Origin: Okapia johnstoni
Lineage: Eukaryota > Chordata > Mammalia > Artiodactyla > Giraffidae
DNA length: 64,000 nt
Assembly (NCBI GenBank): GCA_024291935.2
Contig: CM044326.1
Coordinates: forward strand, 36,951,948-37,015,947
Direction of reading: 5' to 3'
Below the pieces are notes generated by a model, which worked only from the letters and a program-made list of their open reading frames with translations, had not been told where the DNA came from and did no database searches. Positions 43,338-55,309 of this stretch are shown here, piece after piece (position 1 is the stretch's first letter; every line of letters begins with the position of its first letter). Made by a program: the position numbers and the translations under genes.

Positions 43338-43739
43338 ACATCTCAGGACACAGTGGATCTATAATGGGAAAGTTACCCAAGGAGTAGGGGTGGGGTGTCC
43401 CCCCTGAAGGATGAGGTTATTCCCAGTGTGTTTCCTTGGGAACAGGTGGATCCTCAGATGGAAAGGGCCCAAGGCAGATAGTGGCCATAAAAAGGTTGAG
43501 ATATTTCTATAGCAGCTCACCAAAATCCCTCCACAAGGAGAAAGGTGCAAGTGAGAGCTGACTTTACTAAGATTACAAAGCAAGCTTGAGAAAAGCCCTG
43601 AAGTCAAAGTCAGGGCTTGGTCTGCTGTCTGTGCCATTATGAAAGAGAACTGAGTGAAGAAACTTTGGCTTGAGGCTTGACTCAGCGGAATGCTGATGGT
43701 GCAATTTCAGGCTAACAGCAAGTGAAAGAAAATGAACTC

Positions 43740-44440
43740 TGTGCGAGTATCTGTGAAAACCTTCATCTCGGTGGCGACATGTAAGCTGAGTTTTGAAGTA
43801 TGAATAGGAGTTTGCCAGATGAGGTAGGGTAAAAGCCATTCCAGGCAGGAGCCTGTGGTCAAAGATGTGCAGGTGGAAAAAATTGGGGAAGGTTCAGGGC
43901 ATGGGAGAGCTTCCCAGGTGGCAGAGTGGTAAAGAATCCACCTACCAATGCAGCAGACATGGGTTCGATTCCTGGGTCAAGCAGATTCACTGGAGAAGGA
44001 AACAGCAGCCCACTCCCGTTCCATGGAATTGCCTGGAAGATTCCAAGGACAGAGGAGCCTGACAGGCTACAGTCCATGGGATCACAAAGGTGGCACTGCA
44101 CCACCAAGGTATGGAAAACGGTCCAGTGTGTATGAACGATGGGAAGGATACAGGGGGAGACTAGAAAGATGGCTTGGGGTGTGACTATGTCCTGAATGCT
44201 GCAGGGAACCATAACAGAATCAGGAGCAGGGAAACCACAAAGTAAGATTTTTTTTTTTGGCTCAGGAAGGTCACCAGAAAGCCACAGGGAGAGGATGGAA
44301 TGCAGTTCAAGGCAGAGGGACCAGTGAATGATGCAATGTTGCTGGTGAAAGATGCCAGTCATGGGGGCCTGAGAATAGAGGATGGAACATTTAAATGGGA
44401 ACACGATGGAAAGGTTGGGTAGGAAGGGAAACCTAAAGGC
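43740..44440 (-). mobile_element. L2 LINE remnant, antisense, split by a SINE
   Basis: AAGCTGAGTTTTGAAGTATG, GCCATTCCAGGCAGGAGCC and GATGTGCAGGTGG (43785-43880) are antisense L2. Weaker L2-like text resumes after the SINE (44105-44440). Confidence 0.6.
43907..44105 (+). mobile_element. Bov-tA SINE inserted in L2
   Basis: GAGCTTCCCAGGTGGCAGAG, GGGTTCGATTCCTGGGTCAA, TACAGTCCATGGGATCACAA. Confidence 0.93.
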
Positions 44441-44444
44441 TATT

Positions 44445-44570
44445 GAGCATGTTTTACATGCACTAAGCTTGTAAATTTTCATCATAGCCCTGTGATAAAT
44501 GCATTATTACCCCTGTTTTACAGATAAGACAACAGAAACTACACAGGTAAGTGCCAAGTTCCCAGAAGTT
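44445..44570 (-). mobile_element. MIR SINE, antisense
   Basis: GTTTTACATGCACTAAGCTT, TTATTACCCCTGTTTTACAG, ATAAGACAACAGAAAC are antisense MIR. Confidence 0.8.
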
Positions 44571-45144
44571 CTGGAAGTCTGAGGGATTCCAGAGTAAGAT
44601 CTGTTTCCTCTACTTCGTGGTTAAGGGAAGAAACAATTCAGCAGTCCTGAAGACTGGGGTTTCATACCAGGGGACCTGGATGAACAATGATATTGGCAGA
44701 TATCCCTATTGCTTGTCAATATCCAATCTTCTTTCCTGTTGTTAATTGTGGCCATGTGACTAGTTCTGGCCAATGAGTTGCAAGCGAATCTGACATATGT
44801 CACTCCTGGGCTGGAGTATTTAAATAGTTAGCGGGGCACTCTCCAGCTTGACACTTCTGCACTGGTGACCTGGGAAACACCTTGAGTGCAAACTCCATTA
44901 ATTTGGAGACCTAAGTGAAGATAATGCCCCTACCTTCCTACTTATGTTGCCATGGAGCATAAGTGGGGAGTGAATCCTTGCTTGACATCATGGATATTTA
45001 GAGTTGTTACTGCAGCACAACCTATTCTATACTAACTGAAAAGGTGATGCCCTTTTCATCACCTTCATGCTGAGAGGAAGGGTGGGAAAGAAGACATTTC
45101 TGGATTTGGGAAGGACTGAGCTATGGCAGAACATTATAGTAAAA
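44571..45144. other. No recognised feature
   Basis: Unique-looking sequence. Confidence 0.45.
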
Positions 45145-45340
45145 GGAAGTTGGGCTTTGGGGACTCACAGATGTGGGTCCAATGTCACCCTGGGCACCTG
45201 CCATCTGAGACATTGCAGGCAAAGTCTCCCGGCCTTTTTGATCTTGGTTTCCTTATATGTGAAATAGGAGTTGTGATCACCACCTCACTGATCCATTAGA
45301 ATGACTCCAGCTAAAACATGCGGAACACCCAGCATGGAGC
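45145..45340 (+). mobile_element. MIR SINE
   Basis: GGGCTTTGGGGACTCACAGA, TTGGTTTCCTTATATGTGAA, ATAGGAGTTGTGATCACC follow MIR. Confidence 0.75.
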
Positions 45341-45356
45341 CTAGTCCCCAGGCAAG

Positions 45357-45545
45357 TTGAAAGTGTTAGTCACTCAGTCTTGTCTGACTCTTTGCAACTC
45401 CACAGAGTGTAGCCCACCAGGCTCCTCTGTCCGTGGAATTCTTTAGGCAAGAATACTGGAGGGGTAGCCATTACTTTCTCCACGAGATCTTCCTGACCCA
45501 GGAATTGAACCTGGGTCTCCTGCATTGCAGGCAGATTCTTTACTG
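45357..45545 (-). mobile_element. Bov-tA SINE
   Basis: GAAAGTGTTAGTCACTCAGT to TTCTTTACTGTTTGAGTCC, reverse orientation. Confidence 0.93.
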
Positions 45546-45699
45546 TTTGAGTCCTTAGAAAGCACTCTGCAAACTATGGTCTTTACCCCAGGAAGACTTT
45601 CAGAAGGAAGTTGGTGATTGAAGCTTTGTGAGATCAGACATATTTCACTTAAATTTCTCTGGTACTGAGAGTGGTGACTAGGCTCGTTAGGTGTTAAAG

Positions 45700-45840
45700 G
45701 TATTAAATTATTTGCTTTATTTGCCAGTTTCCTCTCATAACCAGACTGGGAACTCTTTGATGGGAAGGACCTATGTGTTCATTCATCTGTGTGTTTCTTC
45801 CTTGCCCAGTAGATATCAGATCTTAGGAAATTTTCCTTGA
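45700..45840 (+). mobile_element. L2 LINE 3' end
   Basis: AACCAGACTGGGAACTCTTT, GATGGGAAGGACCTATGTGT, TTCTTCCTTGCCCAGTAGAT follow L2. Confidence 0.7.
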
Positions 45841-46529
45841 AAGAATGAGTCATCCCTGGCTTTAGAAATAGCCAGATCTGGAGGCCATTTCTCTCTGACA
45901 CATCGATACCAAGCCCAGCCTTGGTTTTCCAGGAGACCCCCACCCCTCTCCCAGCTAGCAGGTCTCTATTCTGACCTCTGGCATTCCTCCAAGGACCCTT
46001 CAGGCACTGGGTCCAGGTGCCTAGGAAGGCTACCACACCAGAGCCATATCTCTCATCCATCTTTTCCCCAGGCTGAATAGCATCTTAGATGACCCCAATA
46101 TCAGACTCTACCTGCACACGGCTGGGTGCAGACCTTGGCAGGAGTGGACTGGCAGGCGATTTCTCTCCTTCCCAGGCAGACAGGTATGTAGCAAGTCTGT
46201 TTATCAGGCAACGCCTTCTTGTAGCCAGAGGTGGTGGCTTAACAGTGGCAGAAACGCCCGTGTTGCTTCACAAGCTGCAAGTTACTAAGATGTGCCCTTG
46301 GCCTCAGCGGGCAGATAAGCACCTGCATTGGAGAAGGAGCCCTTGATCATGGGCTGATAAGCTCAGGAAAGGATTAAAAAAAAAAATCCCAACAACAACA
46401 AGAAGCTGAGCGACCCACTGTCGGAGGCTTTTTCATGTACACACACGGGCGTATTACTTGTCCTCGCCAACACACAGGGTGATGCAAAAGGTCTGGTTTT
46501 AATTTAATTTGATGGTCACGCAATCATGG
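45841..46529. other. No recognised feature
   Basis: Unique-looking sequence with a short A run at about 46377-46385. Confidence 0.45.
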
Positions 46530-46720
46530 AACGAGCATGTCAGAGCTGGAAGGGACTTTGGGGATTGTCTCCTTGAACCCTTTAATCTTCCAGGTGAGGA
46601 CATTCAGGGCCACAGAGCTGTAGTGACTTGTTCAGGATCATACAGCAACGTTTTGGCAGAGCTGGAACGAAAGCCTGGGTCTCTAGACCCCCAGGCCTTC
46701 CATCTTTCTACCAAATGAGA
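46530..46720 (-). mobile_element. MIR/MIR3-like SINE, antisense
   Basis: AGAGCTGGAAGGGACTTTGG, CAGGTGAGGACATTCAGGGC, CAGGATCATACAGCAACG match the MIR3-type antisense order. Confidence 0.7.
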
Positions 46721-46919
46721 TTGCTTCACAGGCTGCCACCTGACTCCTCAGGTGCATCCTGCGGGCTGTGCTTTGGTGCCCAAACAGTCCTTTCTAATGA
46801 CGCCAGAGTCAGACAGCCCTCCCCCTTCCCATCCCCCTGCTGTTGGAATTGACCAGTTATCTCAGGGCAACAAGATCTGATGTTTCAGAGTTCAATCATT
46901 CCAAATCTTGGTATTTTGT

Positions 46920-47030
46920 ATTTGAAAGAGGTCCCACTCGGAGAGGTGACTTGCTTCAGTGATACAAGTAGGGAAGATGAAACATCTGGGTCTAAAATTC
47001 TCAACATCCTGACTTCAGTCCGTTCCTTTT
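46920..47030 (-). mobile_element. MIR fragment, antisense
   Basis: CTCGGAGAGGTGACTTGCTT, TGATACAAGTAGGGAAG, CATCTGGGTCTAAAATTC follow antisense MIR at low identity. Confidence 0.5.
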
Positions 47031-47214
47031 AAAGAGTGGGTTAAAACCACTATTTATGGTTTGGGTGAGGGTGTGTGGTGTGGGTGAGGTATGTGGAAAG
47101 CCACCTGGACTCTGCAACTTTCCTTTGTGGCCTTCTTTTGGGAAAAAATATCCCATATGTTACCTTAAGGATATAAATGGAGTTTGGCAGCCTTTGCAGA
47201 ATTGAAAGTAGCAT

Positions 47215-47265
47215 TGTTCTCATAGGCACTCAATAAACCAATAAGTGATAGATGAATGAATCCTT
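47215..47265 (+). mobile_element. L2 3' terminus
   Basis: TCATAGGCACTCAATAAACC followed by GATGAATGAATCC is the L2 end. Confidence 0.6.
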
Positions 47266-47551
47266 AGTGGCTTCATTCACGTAAAACTTGCTTTCTAGGT
47301 TTGATCTGTGAATGAAATAAGACAATATAGATTTTAGTTTAAAATAATTTCCAGGTGAAAATGATAGAGCCATTAGCAGCAACAACAAGCTTACAGCATC
47401 TCAAGAACCATGCATGTAATTGGTACATCACCATCTCACATTAAAGTCAAAATTAGATTAAAAATCTGAAAATATTTATCAAATAGCCACTTAAAATAAT
47501 ACAGTAGGTCTATATATATATGTATATATTTTTTAACATTTAAAAAAAAAA

Positions 47552-47695
47552 CCTCACAGGCCTCTATTTTATTCTTTTATCTTTTGGCTGTATCGCACAG
47601 CATGTGAGATCTTAATTCCCTGATCAGTGATGGAAACCATGCCCTCTGCACTGACATCATGGAATCTTAACCACTGGACCACCAGGGAAGTCTCT
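47552..47695 (-). mobile_element. CHR-type SINE, short form
   Basis: TTTTATCTTTTGGCTGTATC, GATCTTAATTCCCTGATCAG, AACCACTGGACCACCAGGGA. Confidence 0.87.
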
Positions 47696-47953
47696 AGAGA
47701 TATATTTCTAATGAAAAGTACTAGTCTTTCTTTTGTCACTGTAATCCTTTTCTCCTGAGTAAATCACTTTTAATTCTGTTAACTATTTCTGCTTGTTTCC
47801 TGGTGTCTATATAATACATACACATATGCTAAACATGTTAATAATGTTATTTTTGATGGATCAAATTTAGATATTTGTATATCAGGGCCCTCCCATAACA
47901 AATGAATTGGTTCATTTGGACCATTACCCACATCTCTGCCCCCAATTCATTTT

Positions 47954-47954
<1 letters not shown>

Positions 47955-47986
<32 letters not shown>
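47955..47986. repeat. (CA)n microsatellite
   Basis: Sixteen uninterrupted CA units. Likely polymorphic. Confidence 0.98.
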
Positions 47987-47990
<4 letters not shown>

Positions 47991-48404
47991 AACTTTTAGT
48001 CTCTTTATTAGTTTAAATCATACATGTACACAGTTTGTATTCCGTCAGTGGCATACAGTAACCTTTGACTCGAGTCTTATGAGATGAGTGTATGACACTC
48101 CAATCCTTCTTATCACCTCCTCTCCCACTTCGCCTCTTCTGCTTCTCATTTTTAGCAACCATACTTTCACTTTTAAGTGTTAAGATGGATAACATTTATT
48201 TTTTGTTTTGTTTTACAGTCTACCAAGCTTTATCTGTAGGTTGATTCCAGAAGTGGAACATCCATGAAGCAAATCATGTTTACTTTACTGAGACTGTAAA
48301 TATCGTTCACCTCACAGCTGAGAGTACTAGGATTATTACTGTGATTACTGCTTCTTTTCTTTTTTTTTTTTAAGTTTCTAATGGGTTCCTTTGTTTTCTT
48401 GCAT

Positions 48405-48590
48405 TGTGGAGAATTTGCCTGCAAGGCTGGAGACCCAGGTTCGATTGCCTGAGTCAGGAAGATCCCCTGGAAAAGGCAAATGGTAACCCAGTCCAGTACA
48501 CTTGCTTGGAAAATTCCATGAACAGGCCATGGGCTACCGTCCTTGCGGTCAGAAAGAGTCAGACGTGACTAGCAACCAACACTTTTGAGG
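48405..48590 (+). mobile_element. Bov-tA SINE
   Basis: GTGGAGAATTTGCCTGCAAG, CAGGTTCGATTGCCTGAGTC, AGAGTCAGACGTGACTAGCA. More diverged than most copies here. Confidence 0.9.
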
Positions 48591-50124
48591 AATTTCAACA
48601 ACCAAAGCGACGTAGCGCATAGCACACGTGGCTCTTCTTCACTTTGCTCTCATGTTTCCAGTTGATTGCTTTTGCTGTTCTGCATTCTAGATTTCTGTAA
48701 TGTTACCTCCCAACATTTTTGTTGAATTTTCTTTTTTTTTTGATATCACATATTTAATTTCCCAGAACTCTTTCTTGCTCTATGATTGTCCTTCTTACAG
48801 AGCATCTGGTTCTTTCCTTGTGGATGGAATATGTTCTTGCATATCTCAGAGAAGACAAGTTTATCTTTTCTAAATTATCTTTGTTTCCTCCAAAATCAGC
48901 TTTTCCTTTTTAAAAAGAATTCAGCCTCTCTTTTTTGTTTAATTTCCCTAAAATGTCTCACGATCCTTGACTAATCAGATAAGTTTAAAAAAAAGAGATA
49001 CTAGAAAACCAACTGGGGACTCAATGTATTTGGACAAAACTGGCTGACAGGCTTTCATCTGGGGTGAGAGGTCAGAGTGCTGAGTATTAATAGAGGGGGT
49101 TCTCATTCCCCAATCTAGAGGTCTTTGCTCTTTAGCATTGGTGCTTACACCACCAGTCCTAGTTCTTCCCACTTAATTTCTTTAAAGAGAGTTTATCTGA
49201 TTTAAAAAAAATGAGAGTGGTTGTCAAACACTTGTTTCTCTGTGTGTGCGGATGAGCAAATGCGGAGTTTAGCTCATCTTCTGTTTTCAACTCCCCTTCT
49301 CACTGCTGCTTTTTCTTACATGATGTTCCTGACCCTGAGCCCATCTGAAGCTCCTGAGTTCATCTTCTCTCTCCTTTGCTGAAGGCCCCTCCACGAGGGC
49401 TCTGGAGCGTGATTTCTTCTGTTCTGGGTCGTTGTCACTCCTCTTTCTCCTTCCATCCTGTAGAAGTTTGTTGGCTTCTCTCTCTGCTGATGCTCTACTC
49501 CCAATCCTTGTGGGTATTTTTTAAAAAGAAATTTACCTTCATTTTTAGCAATCCCAGAGGGAGGTGTCCAGCAAACATTTTAGGCAGAGAACATGAAGCC
49601 TATGGAAGGTGTAGCAGGGGAAGTATAGGAAATGGCCAGCAGAGATGAGGAAGTGTGTCATAGTAGCTTGGGGATGATGGTTAAGGAGATAGTGAAGGAA
49701 GGTGAGGCTTGAGAGAGAGGTTGGGGCTGTGTTAAAAGTCTCCCATTGACAATCTAAAGGCTTGTCTGCTCAGCACCAGGGCTATTTCTCTGTGTGTGTT
49801 GGTGATGGTGGGGGAAGAAGCTATGTTGTGTGTGTGTATGTCTCCAAATAGTTCACCCTTGTACCCTTTGAGACTCTGTTTTTTTTAATAAGGAAAGTTT
49901 TCTCTTGGACTCCCTATCCTGAATAGGCTCTGATTTTTTTTTTTTTTTATGCCCCTGTATCTTCCAAGGCTCTGAAAATCCAAGATCCAGTTTTTTTTTT
50001 CCAGGTATACCAGATGTCCTCAAGGCAACAGGTCTTCTTTCTCTAACCCCTACTTAGAGTTTGACCTAATTTCCTATTATCTCCCCAAATATTTAAGACA
50101 TTTAAGATGTTGTGTACATTTGAG

Positions 50125-50193
50125 CTAGAGTTCTTCATGGTTGCCAGCTAGAGTTCTTCATGGTTGCCAGCTAGATTTCTTCATGGTTGCCAG
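50125..50193. repeat. Three-copy 23-bp tandem repeat
   Basis: Exact units at 50125-50147, 50148-50170 and 50171-50193 beginning CTAGAGTTCTTCATGGTTGC. The third differs by one G-to-T change. Confidence 0.98.
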
Positions 50194-50344
50194 CATACCT
50201 ATACCTGGCTGGCTCTGTTACTGGCATGGAACTCGACCACTGGCTGGTTCTCTGACAGCTGCAAGGTGTTCCGTCCATTCTAACCTATCATGAAGATTAA
50301 AAGATGCTAACAGAGATGATATTCTGGCAATAATGCCAGCTCTG

Positions 50345-50490
50345 GTTCAGGAAGATTCCCTGGAGAAGGGGATGGCAACCCACTCCAGTATTCTTGCCTG
50401 GAGAATCCCACGGACAGTGGTGTAGTGGTGTAGTGGTGGGCTACAGTCCATGAGGTTGCAAAGTTAGACATGACTGAGCACACACGTACT
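50345..50490 (+). mobile_element. Bov-tA SINE, head truncated
   Basis: TTCAGGAAGATTCCCTGGAG to TAGACATGACTGAGCACAC. It carries an internal GGTGTAGT duplication at 50417-50434. Confidence 0.93.
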
Positions 50491-51379
50491 TGTATGATGG
50501 TTTGGAGTTGAAACACCTCCTTTATATCCAGTGTCATTTAGAACTCAGGATAAGGGAAGAGTTATTGCCCTCATTTTTACAGCCAGATGTCTGAGGAGAA
50601 GCAAGTAACCCAAGATCACCGAGTCAGGCATAGCATTGGAGTTGGAAACTGGTTTTTTGAATTCCATTTGCTTTTCTTTTCACTCTTACCAGGTCCTTCC
50701 TCACCAGAAACTACAAACCGCTATGTCAACGGGGTCGATTAGTTTGATCCCACTGAAGGATGTAAGTGGGATAGGCAGGGCCATGCTCTGGGATACCAGA
50801 AACTGACCCTGGTTTGAATACTCAAAGCTGTTTTGCATCACCTCCCCCGGCCCGAGAACAGTTTAGGATGACAGCGGGCATGGCGCCACGGATGGGCTAC
50901 ATCCTTCCCTCTCAATCAAGGCCTGGGCTCACGGCTCACCGCTCAAGACAAAAGCTCGGCTCCTCGTCACTGATATCCAGTTACAGACGACTAGGAGGAG
51001 GCTTTAGACCTCGGGCTGCGGCTCCAACTGTCTTCTCTAGGTGAAAAGGGATGGTCCCGGGGATTATGATGACTCAGTGCGAAAGGATGGCAACTCTGTA
51101 CACAGAGAGGCCTTAATACATGGAGAATTTCAGACCAAGGCAGGGGAATTCGGGTCTTCATCAATCTATAGGAGACCGATTCTGTTACTGACACAGAGCA
51201 AGCCGCCATGCTGTTAAGACTTAATTTGCTCTTCTCACGTCAAAGCAGCAAGGGGATGCAACGGCCTATCCAGCAACTTTCAGAAATTATTAATGAAAGG
51301 ACAAATTCCCCACAAGGCCATCCAGAGAAGGGGGGCAGAAACAAGGGGAGCAAAGGGAAGCAAGAAAGGATGGGGGCAT
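50491..51379. other. No recognised gene or repeat
   Basis: Unique-looking sequence. Confidence 0.45.
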
Positions 51380-51880
51380 GAACACAGAACCGATAGACCT
51401 GGCGCTTGACACTGAAGGCTTAACATCAAATGCAGCCGGAAATCCATTTCCACAGTTTTATTGGCCATTCCGGCTGCCTCATTTCAAAGGGAAACATTTG
51501 ATTCAGAGACATAACACTCCCTTTGTTCTCTTGCCCTCCAGCCTTTGGTGCCAGTGTGGACTGTACCAGAGGGAGAGAGTGAGATCAAAACCCCTCTCCG
51601 CTCGGCTACCTGCCCCCAGAGCTGGCCCTTGGCATGCTTAATGAAATCAGCTTTGCGATAGATTGACAATGCCCTGTCAATTATAATCATTTATCTTGGC
51701 AAGCAGAGCATTTGAACACTTGAAAGAGCCAGGGGTTCAGCGGGCCCAGAAAAACCAGAATAAAATTATATTGCATGGTAATCAGAGCAAGAGTATATTG
51801 CTCGCATAAAATTTTACTTTAACTGTCAGAAGGACCGAGAGGATTTTACATCTCATTTTCTGCTTATAGGGTGTTTGCGG
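51380..51880. promoter_or_regulatory. Candidate conserved non-coding element
   Basis: Repeat-free. It includes a 7-bp inverted repeat ATTGACA (51662-51668) / TGTCAAT (51675-51681) around ATGCCC, immediately followed by TATAATCATTTATCTTGG. TGACA/TGTCA are TALE-homeodomain (MEIS/TGIF) half-sites and TTATCT is a GATA core. AT-rich text continues to 51870. Function is inferred from motif grouping only. Confidence 0.35.
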
Positions 51881-51956
51881 CTCCACGTGGGGTCACTTTT
51901 TCCCAACTCTGAGGTAATAGGGGGTTCGCAGGGGCCCGTGTTGGCTGAGGAGGTCT

Positions 51957-52161
51957 GTCCGTCAGTCCTTATTGTGTCTGACTCTTTGTGGACCGTAGCC
52001 CATCAGGCTGCTCGGTCTGGGAATTCTCCAGGCGAGAATACTGGAGTGGGTTGCCATTTCCTCTTCCAGGGGATCTTCCTGACCCAGGGATCCAATCTGC
52101 ATCTCCCGTGTCTCCTGCACTGACAGGTGGATTCTTTATCTTTGGACTACCTGGGAAACCC
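51957..52161 (-). mobile_element. Bov-tA SINE; left arm of inverted pair
   Basis: GTCCGTCAGTCCTTATTGTG to TTTGGACTACCTGGGAAACC, reverse orientation, full length. Confidence 0.95.
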
Positions 52162-52278
52162 TGATAGCAAAGGGGGACTACCCAATATATAGGGAAGGTT
52201 TGGGGTGTGTTGGGGACATTAGGATGGGGGTGTGATGGCCTGTGACATCGCACAAAGTACAGGATTTGAGGGGATGCC

Positions 52279-52500
52279 TGGCTTCCCTAGTGGCTCAGAT
52301 GGTAAAGAACCCACCTGCCAATGCAGGAGACATGAGATGTGGGTTTGATCCCTGGGTTCTGAAGATCCCCTGAAGGGAATGGCAACCCACTTTGGTATTC
52401 TTGCCTGGGAAATCCCATGGACAGAGGAACCTGGTGATCTTCAGTCCATGGGATCGCAAAGAGTTGGACACTACTGAACAACTAACACTTTCACTTTCGC
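52279..52500 (+). mobile_element. Bov-tA SINE; right arm of inverted pair
   Basis: CTGGCTTCCCTAGTGGCTCA through CGCAAAGAGTTGGACACTAC to a CACTTTCACTTTCG tail. Opposite orientation to the copy 117 bases upstream. Confidence 0.95.
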
Positions 52501-54199
52501 TGACTCCCTCACTTCCTGCTGACGTGAGCCTGGATGAGTTGTCCCCCCATGCAGGGTCTCGACTGTCTTCTAGGGAAATGGAGCCAGTAGAGACCATCTC
52601 CCTTCTGACACTACCAAGGCAGGCATACTTTTCTTCCTTCTCGCTTAGTGTTATGAAACCGGTTTTTAGCTGGGCAGATGCCTACCCAGAGGATCCCCCT
52701 GGGGCCTCCCTGATCAGCTTAGTGTGGGAGCAGCTAGAGCAATCCTGGGAAAATGGGAAAGATGAGCACGAGGTCCTGCTGATGGCAGCAAGGGCGGCTG
52801 AGCCAGGGGTCTCCCTGCCTCACTGCCCCTCTCACCTGCACAGTGACATCCGTCCAGGAAGCTTTTGGCAGGACCAGTGATCCTGACAGGTGGGGGGCTG
52901 TTGACTGAGGGAGGGCCTTGGGACCCAGGAGTGCCTGGACTTAGGACAGGAAGACCTTGTGAATGAGAGCCTGGGACCAAGGCAGCCATCACCCTCAGAA
53001 ACCTGGCGGCAAGAGCAGAGACGGAATCTGGCAGAGGCCAGGGGGTGCCCAGGATGGTTGTAGATGGGGTCCTTTCTTCTCTGGAGCCAGAAAGATCTGC
53101 TCTTCTACCTCTTAATTCCTCACACCTTTCCTGGAGAGAAAGAAAGGGGGAAATCTCTGATCTGACCTGGGACTTCGCCAAAGGAGCCAGTTTAGCTCAG
53201 ACGACCCCGAGTCATCAGGAACGGATGGTTTTCTGCAGTCGACAGGAAGGATGCTCAAGGGCTGTCGGTCCGCTCTGCACCGGGACTTGACCCACGAGCA
53301 CATGGAGACCGGCCACCTCGTTCTTGTTCTGCTGCTGCAACCTCTTGGGAGCATTTCTGTAAATGACATAAAAATAAAACCCACCTGCAGCAAATCAGGA
53401 AAAGCAGCCCTGCCCACCCTCTCTGAGCAGCCGTCTCAGGGGACACTGACTGAGCTGCCAGTAGCCTGGCTTTTGGTCAGACACAGCCCATGTGGAGGCA
53501 GCGGCACTCAGTACTTGGTCCCGGGAGAACGGGAAAGAAGAAGCAGAGACAGGCGTGCACGTTCCAGGGGCCTGGCGCTGGGGAGGTGGGGCGCGGGGTC
53601 ACAGCAGAGGCTGGGAAGGGCATTCGGGGAGGGCCTATGGAGGGGACCCACTCCGCACAAGACCTTGACCTTGGTTGACGAGCACAGTGCCGTCACTCAA
53701 TGGTGCTGGGGGAGGGCGTTTTGCACCCACAGCCAGTGGGTGTCGGGATGAGCCGGCTCTTCTCAGCCTCCCAGGAGCATCTCTTGTTCCTTCCCACGCA
53801 CCCCCCCACCCCACCCCGTGCCCCAGCCCTTCAGTTTTCAGGGCTCTGGGCCAGTGTACCACAGGACTTTGTCCTGGGCAGCTGTGACCAGCTGTTTGGG
53901 AAAAGAGCTTTATGAGACCAGCACATTGGCCTCCCCAGGCTTACAGGATTTCTTTGCTTCTGCTTCTGGCGGTGAGAGACCCTGGCAGCTGAAGCTGGAC
54001 CACAGGCTGGTGGGGGTGGGGTAGGGGGGCTCAGACTTATTCTGTTCCCAGCTGGAGCCCATGAAATGGGCTGGGGCCTGGGCTCAGGGCCCCTAAAGGG
54101 GGCTTCTCCATACTAATCATGACAATGACCACCCCTAGCTGATGCGGCTGCTGTAATGGCTAATGGAGACACTATTTGATGAGAGTGGGCTGCCATCCC
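52501..54199. other. GC-rich unique stretch, no recognised gene
   Basis: Frames of 100-170 codons overlap in several phases (plus 52392-52880, 53251-53751; minus 52714-53181). The first starts inside a SINE. No domain is recognised. Confidence 0.45.
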
Positions 54200-54310
54200 T
54201 GAGACAGAGATGACTTGGCTCAGAGACATTGAGTTCCTCGTCCAAAGTCACACAGCACTGCAGAGGCCAGTTCTGGCCAGAAGGCAGCTCTGTCCGCCCC
54301 ATGCTTCACC
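54200..54310 (-). mobile_element. MIR SINE fragment, antisense
   Basis: GAGTTCCTCGTCCAAAGTCA, CACAGCACTGCAGAGGCC fit antisense MIR. Confidence 0.55.
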
Positions 54311-54959
54311 CTTCTTTCCTTTTCCCTTACTTTTCAGCCCTCCGACAAGTAACAGCTTGCTCCCTGGGACCTTTCTAATAACATTTCCTTTCTCTAATTC
54401 ATACATCACACATGTACTCCATAAATTAGAAAAGAAAAAAATAGTCATACAGCCAGTAGGAATGAATGAAGCTATTGTAAAATGACTTGAATAGGAATCA
54501 AAATCTCAAGCTACATTTTTCTTTTCGAGGGTGTGGGGGGGCATACTAAATCTCCCAAGGGCAAGCAGGTCCCATTATATCTCCGGGGGTGGTGAGGGGA
54601 GGGAGGCAGACGCCTGAGCGGGTAGCGTGCCCTTTGAGAGGGCGGAATGGGAGTGTCGAGGTTTGTAATCATGCTCCCCAGAGACCATGCGGGCGGCTGC
54701 GGAACAAGGGCCTTCTGTGTGGGGTCAGGCACTGGGGGGTGCAGGGGGCGGGTGGTGTCAGCTTCTCCCTGGCTGGCCCCAGATGGGGCTTTGGGGCAAG
54801 AGCTCGGCTCATCCTCCCTGCCTTGCTCCCTCCTTCCCTTTCTCCATCACTCCTTCCTTCCCCTTTTCCTTCCCCTCCCCCCACCTCTGTTTTTTCTTCC
54901 TACCACCTGCTACACCCCAGACCTGTCCGAGATGTTCCGGTAGTCCCTGACCATTTGAT
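54311..54959. other. No recognised gene; pyrimidine-rich part
   Basis: CT-rich tract at about 54825-54900. Overlapping frames on both strands (54589-54969 plus) are composition-driven. Confidence 0.45.
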
Positions 54960-55130
54960 GATGCTCTGAGATGCTGGGTCATTGCCCAAGCTGCTCCTTC
55001 TGCTTGGAACGACCCCATGCCCCCCTCCCCTGCCTGTCTGAAGCCCTGTCCTCTCCCAATGCCCTCTAAACCCCCTGCCGCTCCCTGCCCCCTGGGATCT
55101 GTCTTAACCTGTTCCTCCTGGAGTCCTTCA
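54960..55130 (+). mobile_element. L2 LINE fragment
   Basis: AAGCTGCTCCTTCTGCTTGG, AACGACCCCATGCCCCCC, CTGCCTGTCTGAAGCCCTG follow L2. Confidence 0.65.
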
Positions 55131-55309
55131 CAGGTGAGAGACTCAGCTTGCACCCACCAGGCAAGGCAGGAGCCACATGGATATTTTCTTACGTGACCTT
55201 CCCCACCACCCCTCCCGGCGGCTCGGTGCTGGGGTAAGGACACAGTTCTTGAGCTTCATCGGAGGCGTGCTTGTTGCTGATGGAAACTTCTCCTGGAATG
55301 GATGGGTGC

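Larger units (their letters stand above)
47696..50120. other. AT-rich stretch with microsatellites, no recognised gene
   Basis: Apart from the CA repeat and SINE listed separately, there are T runs at about 48356-48372, 48728-48741, 49934-49949 and 49990-50001. The text at 48640-48910 (TTTAATTTCCCAGAACTCTT, TTCCTTGTGGATGGAATATG) looks like a dispersed old repeat that I cannot name. Frames are short. Confidence 0.4.

Noticed and set aside
43960..43990. GGTTCGATTCCTGGGTC, a tRNA B-box-like sequence
   Set aside because: It is the tRNA-derived head of a Bov-tA SINE; no cloverleaf with a matching acceptor stem is present. The same applies to the other Bov-tA heads.
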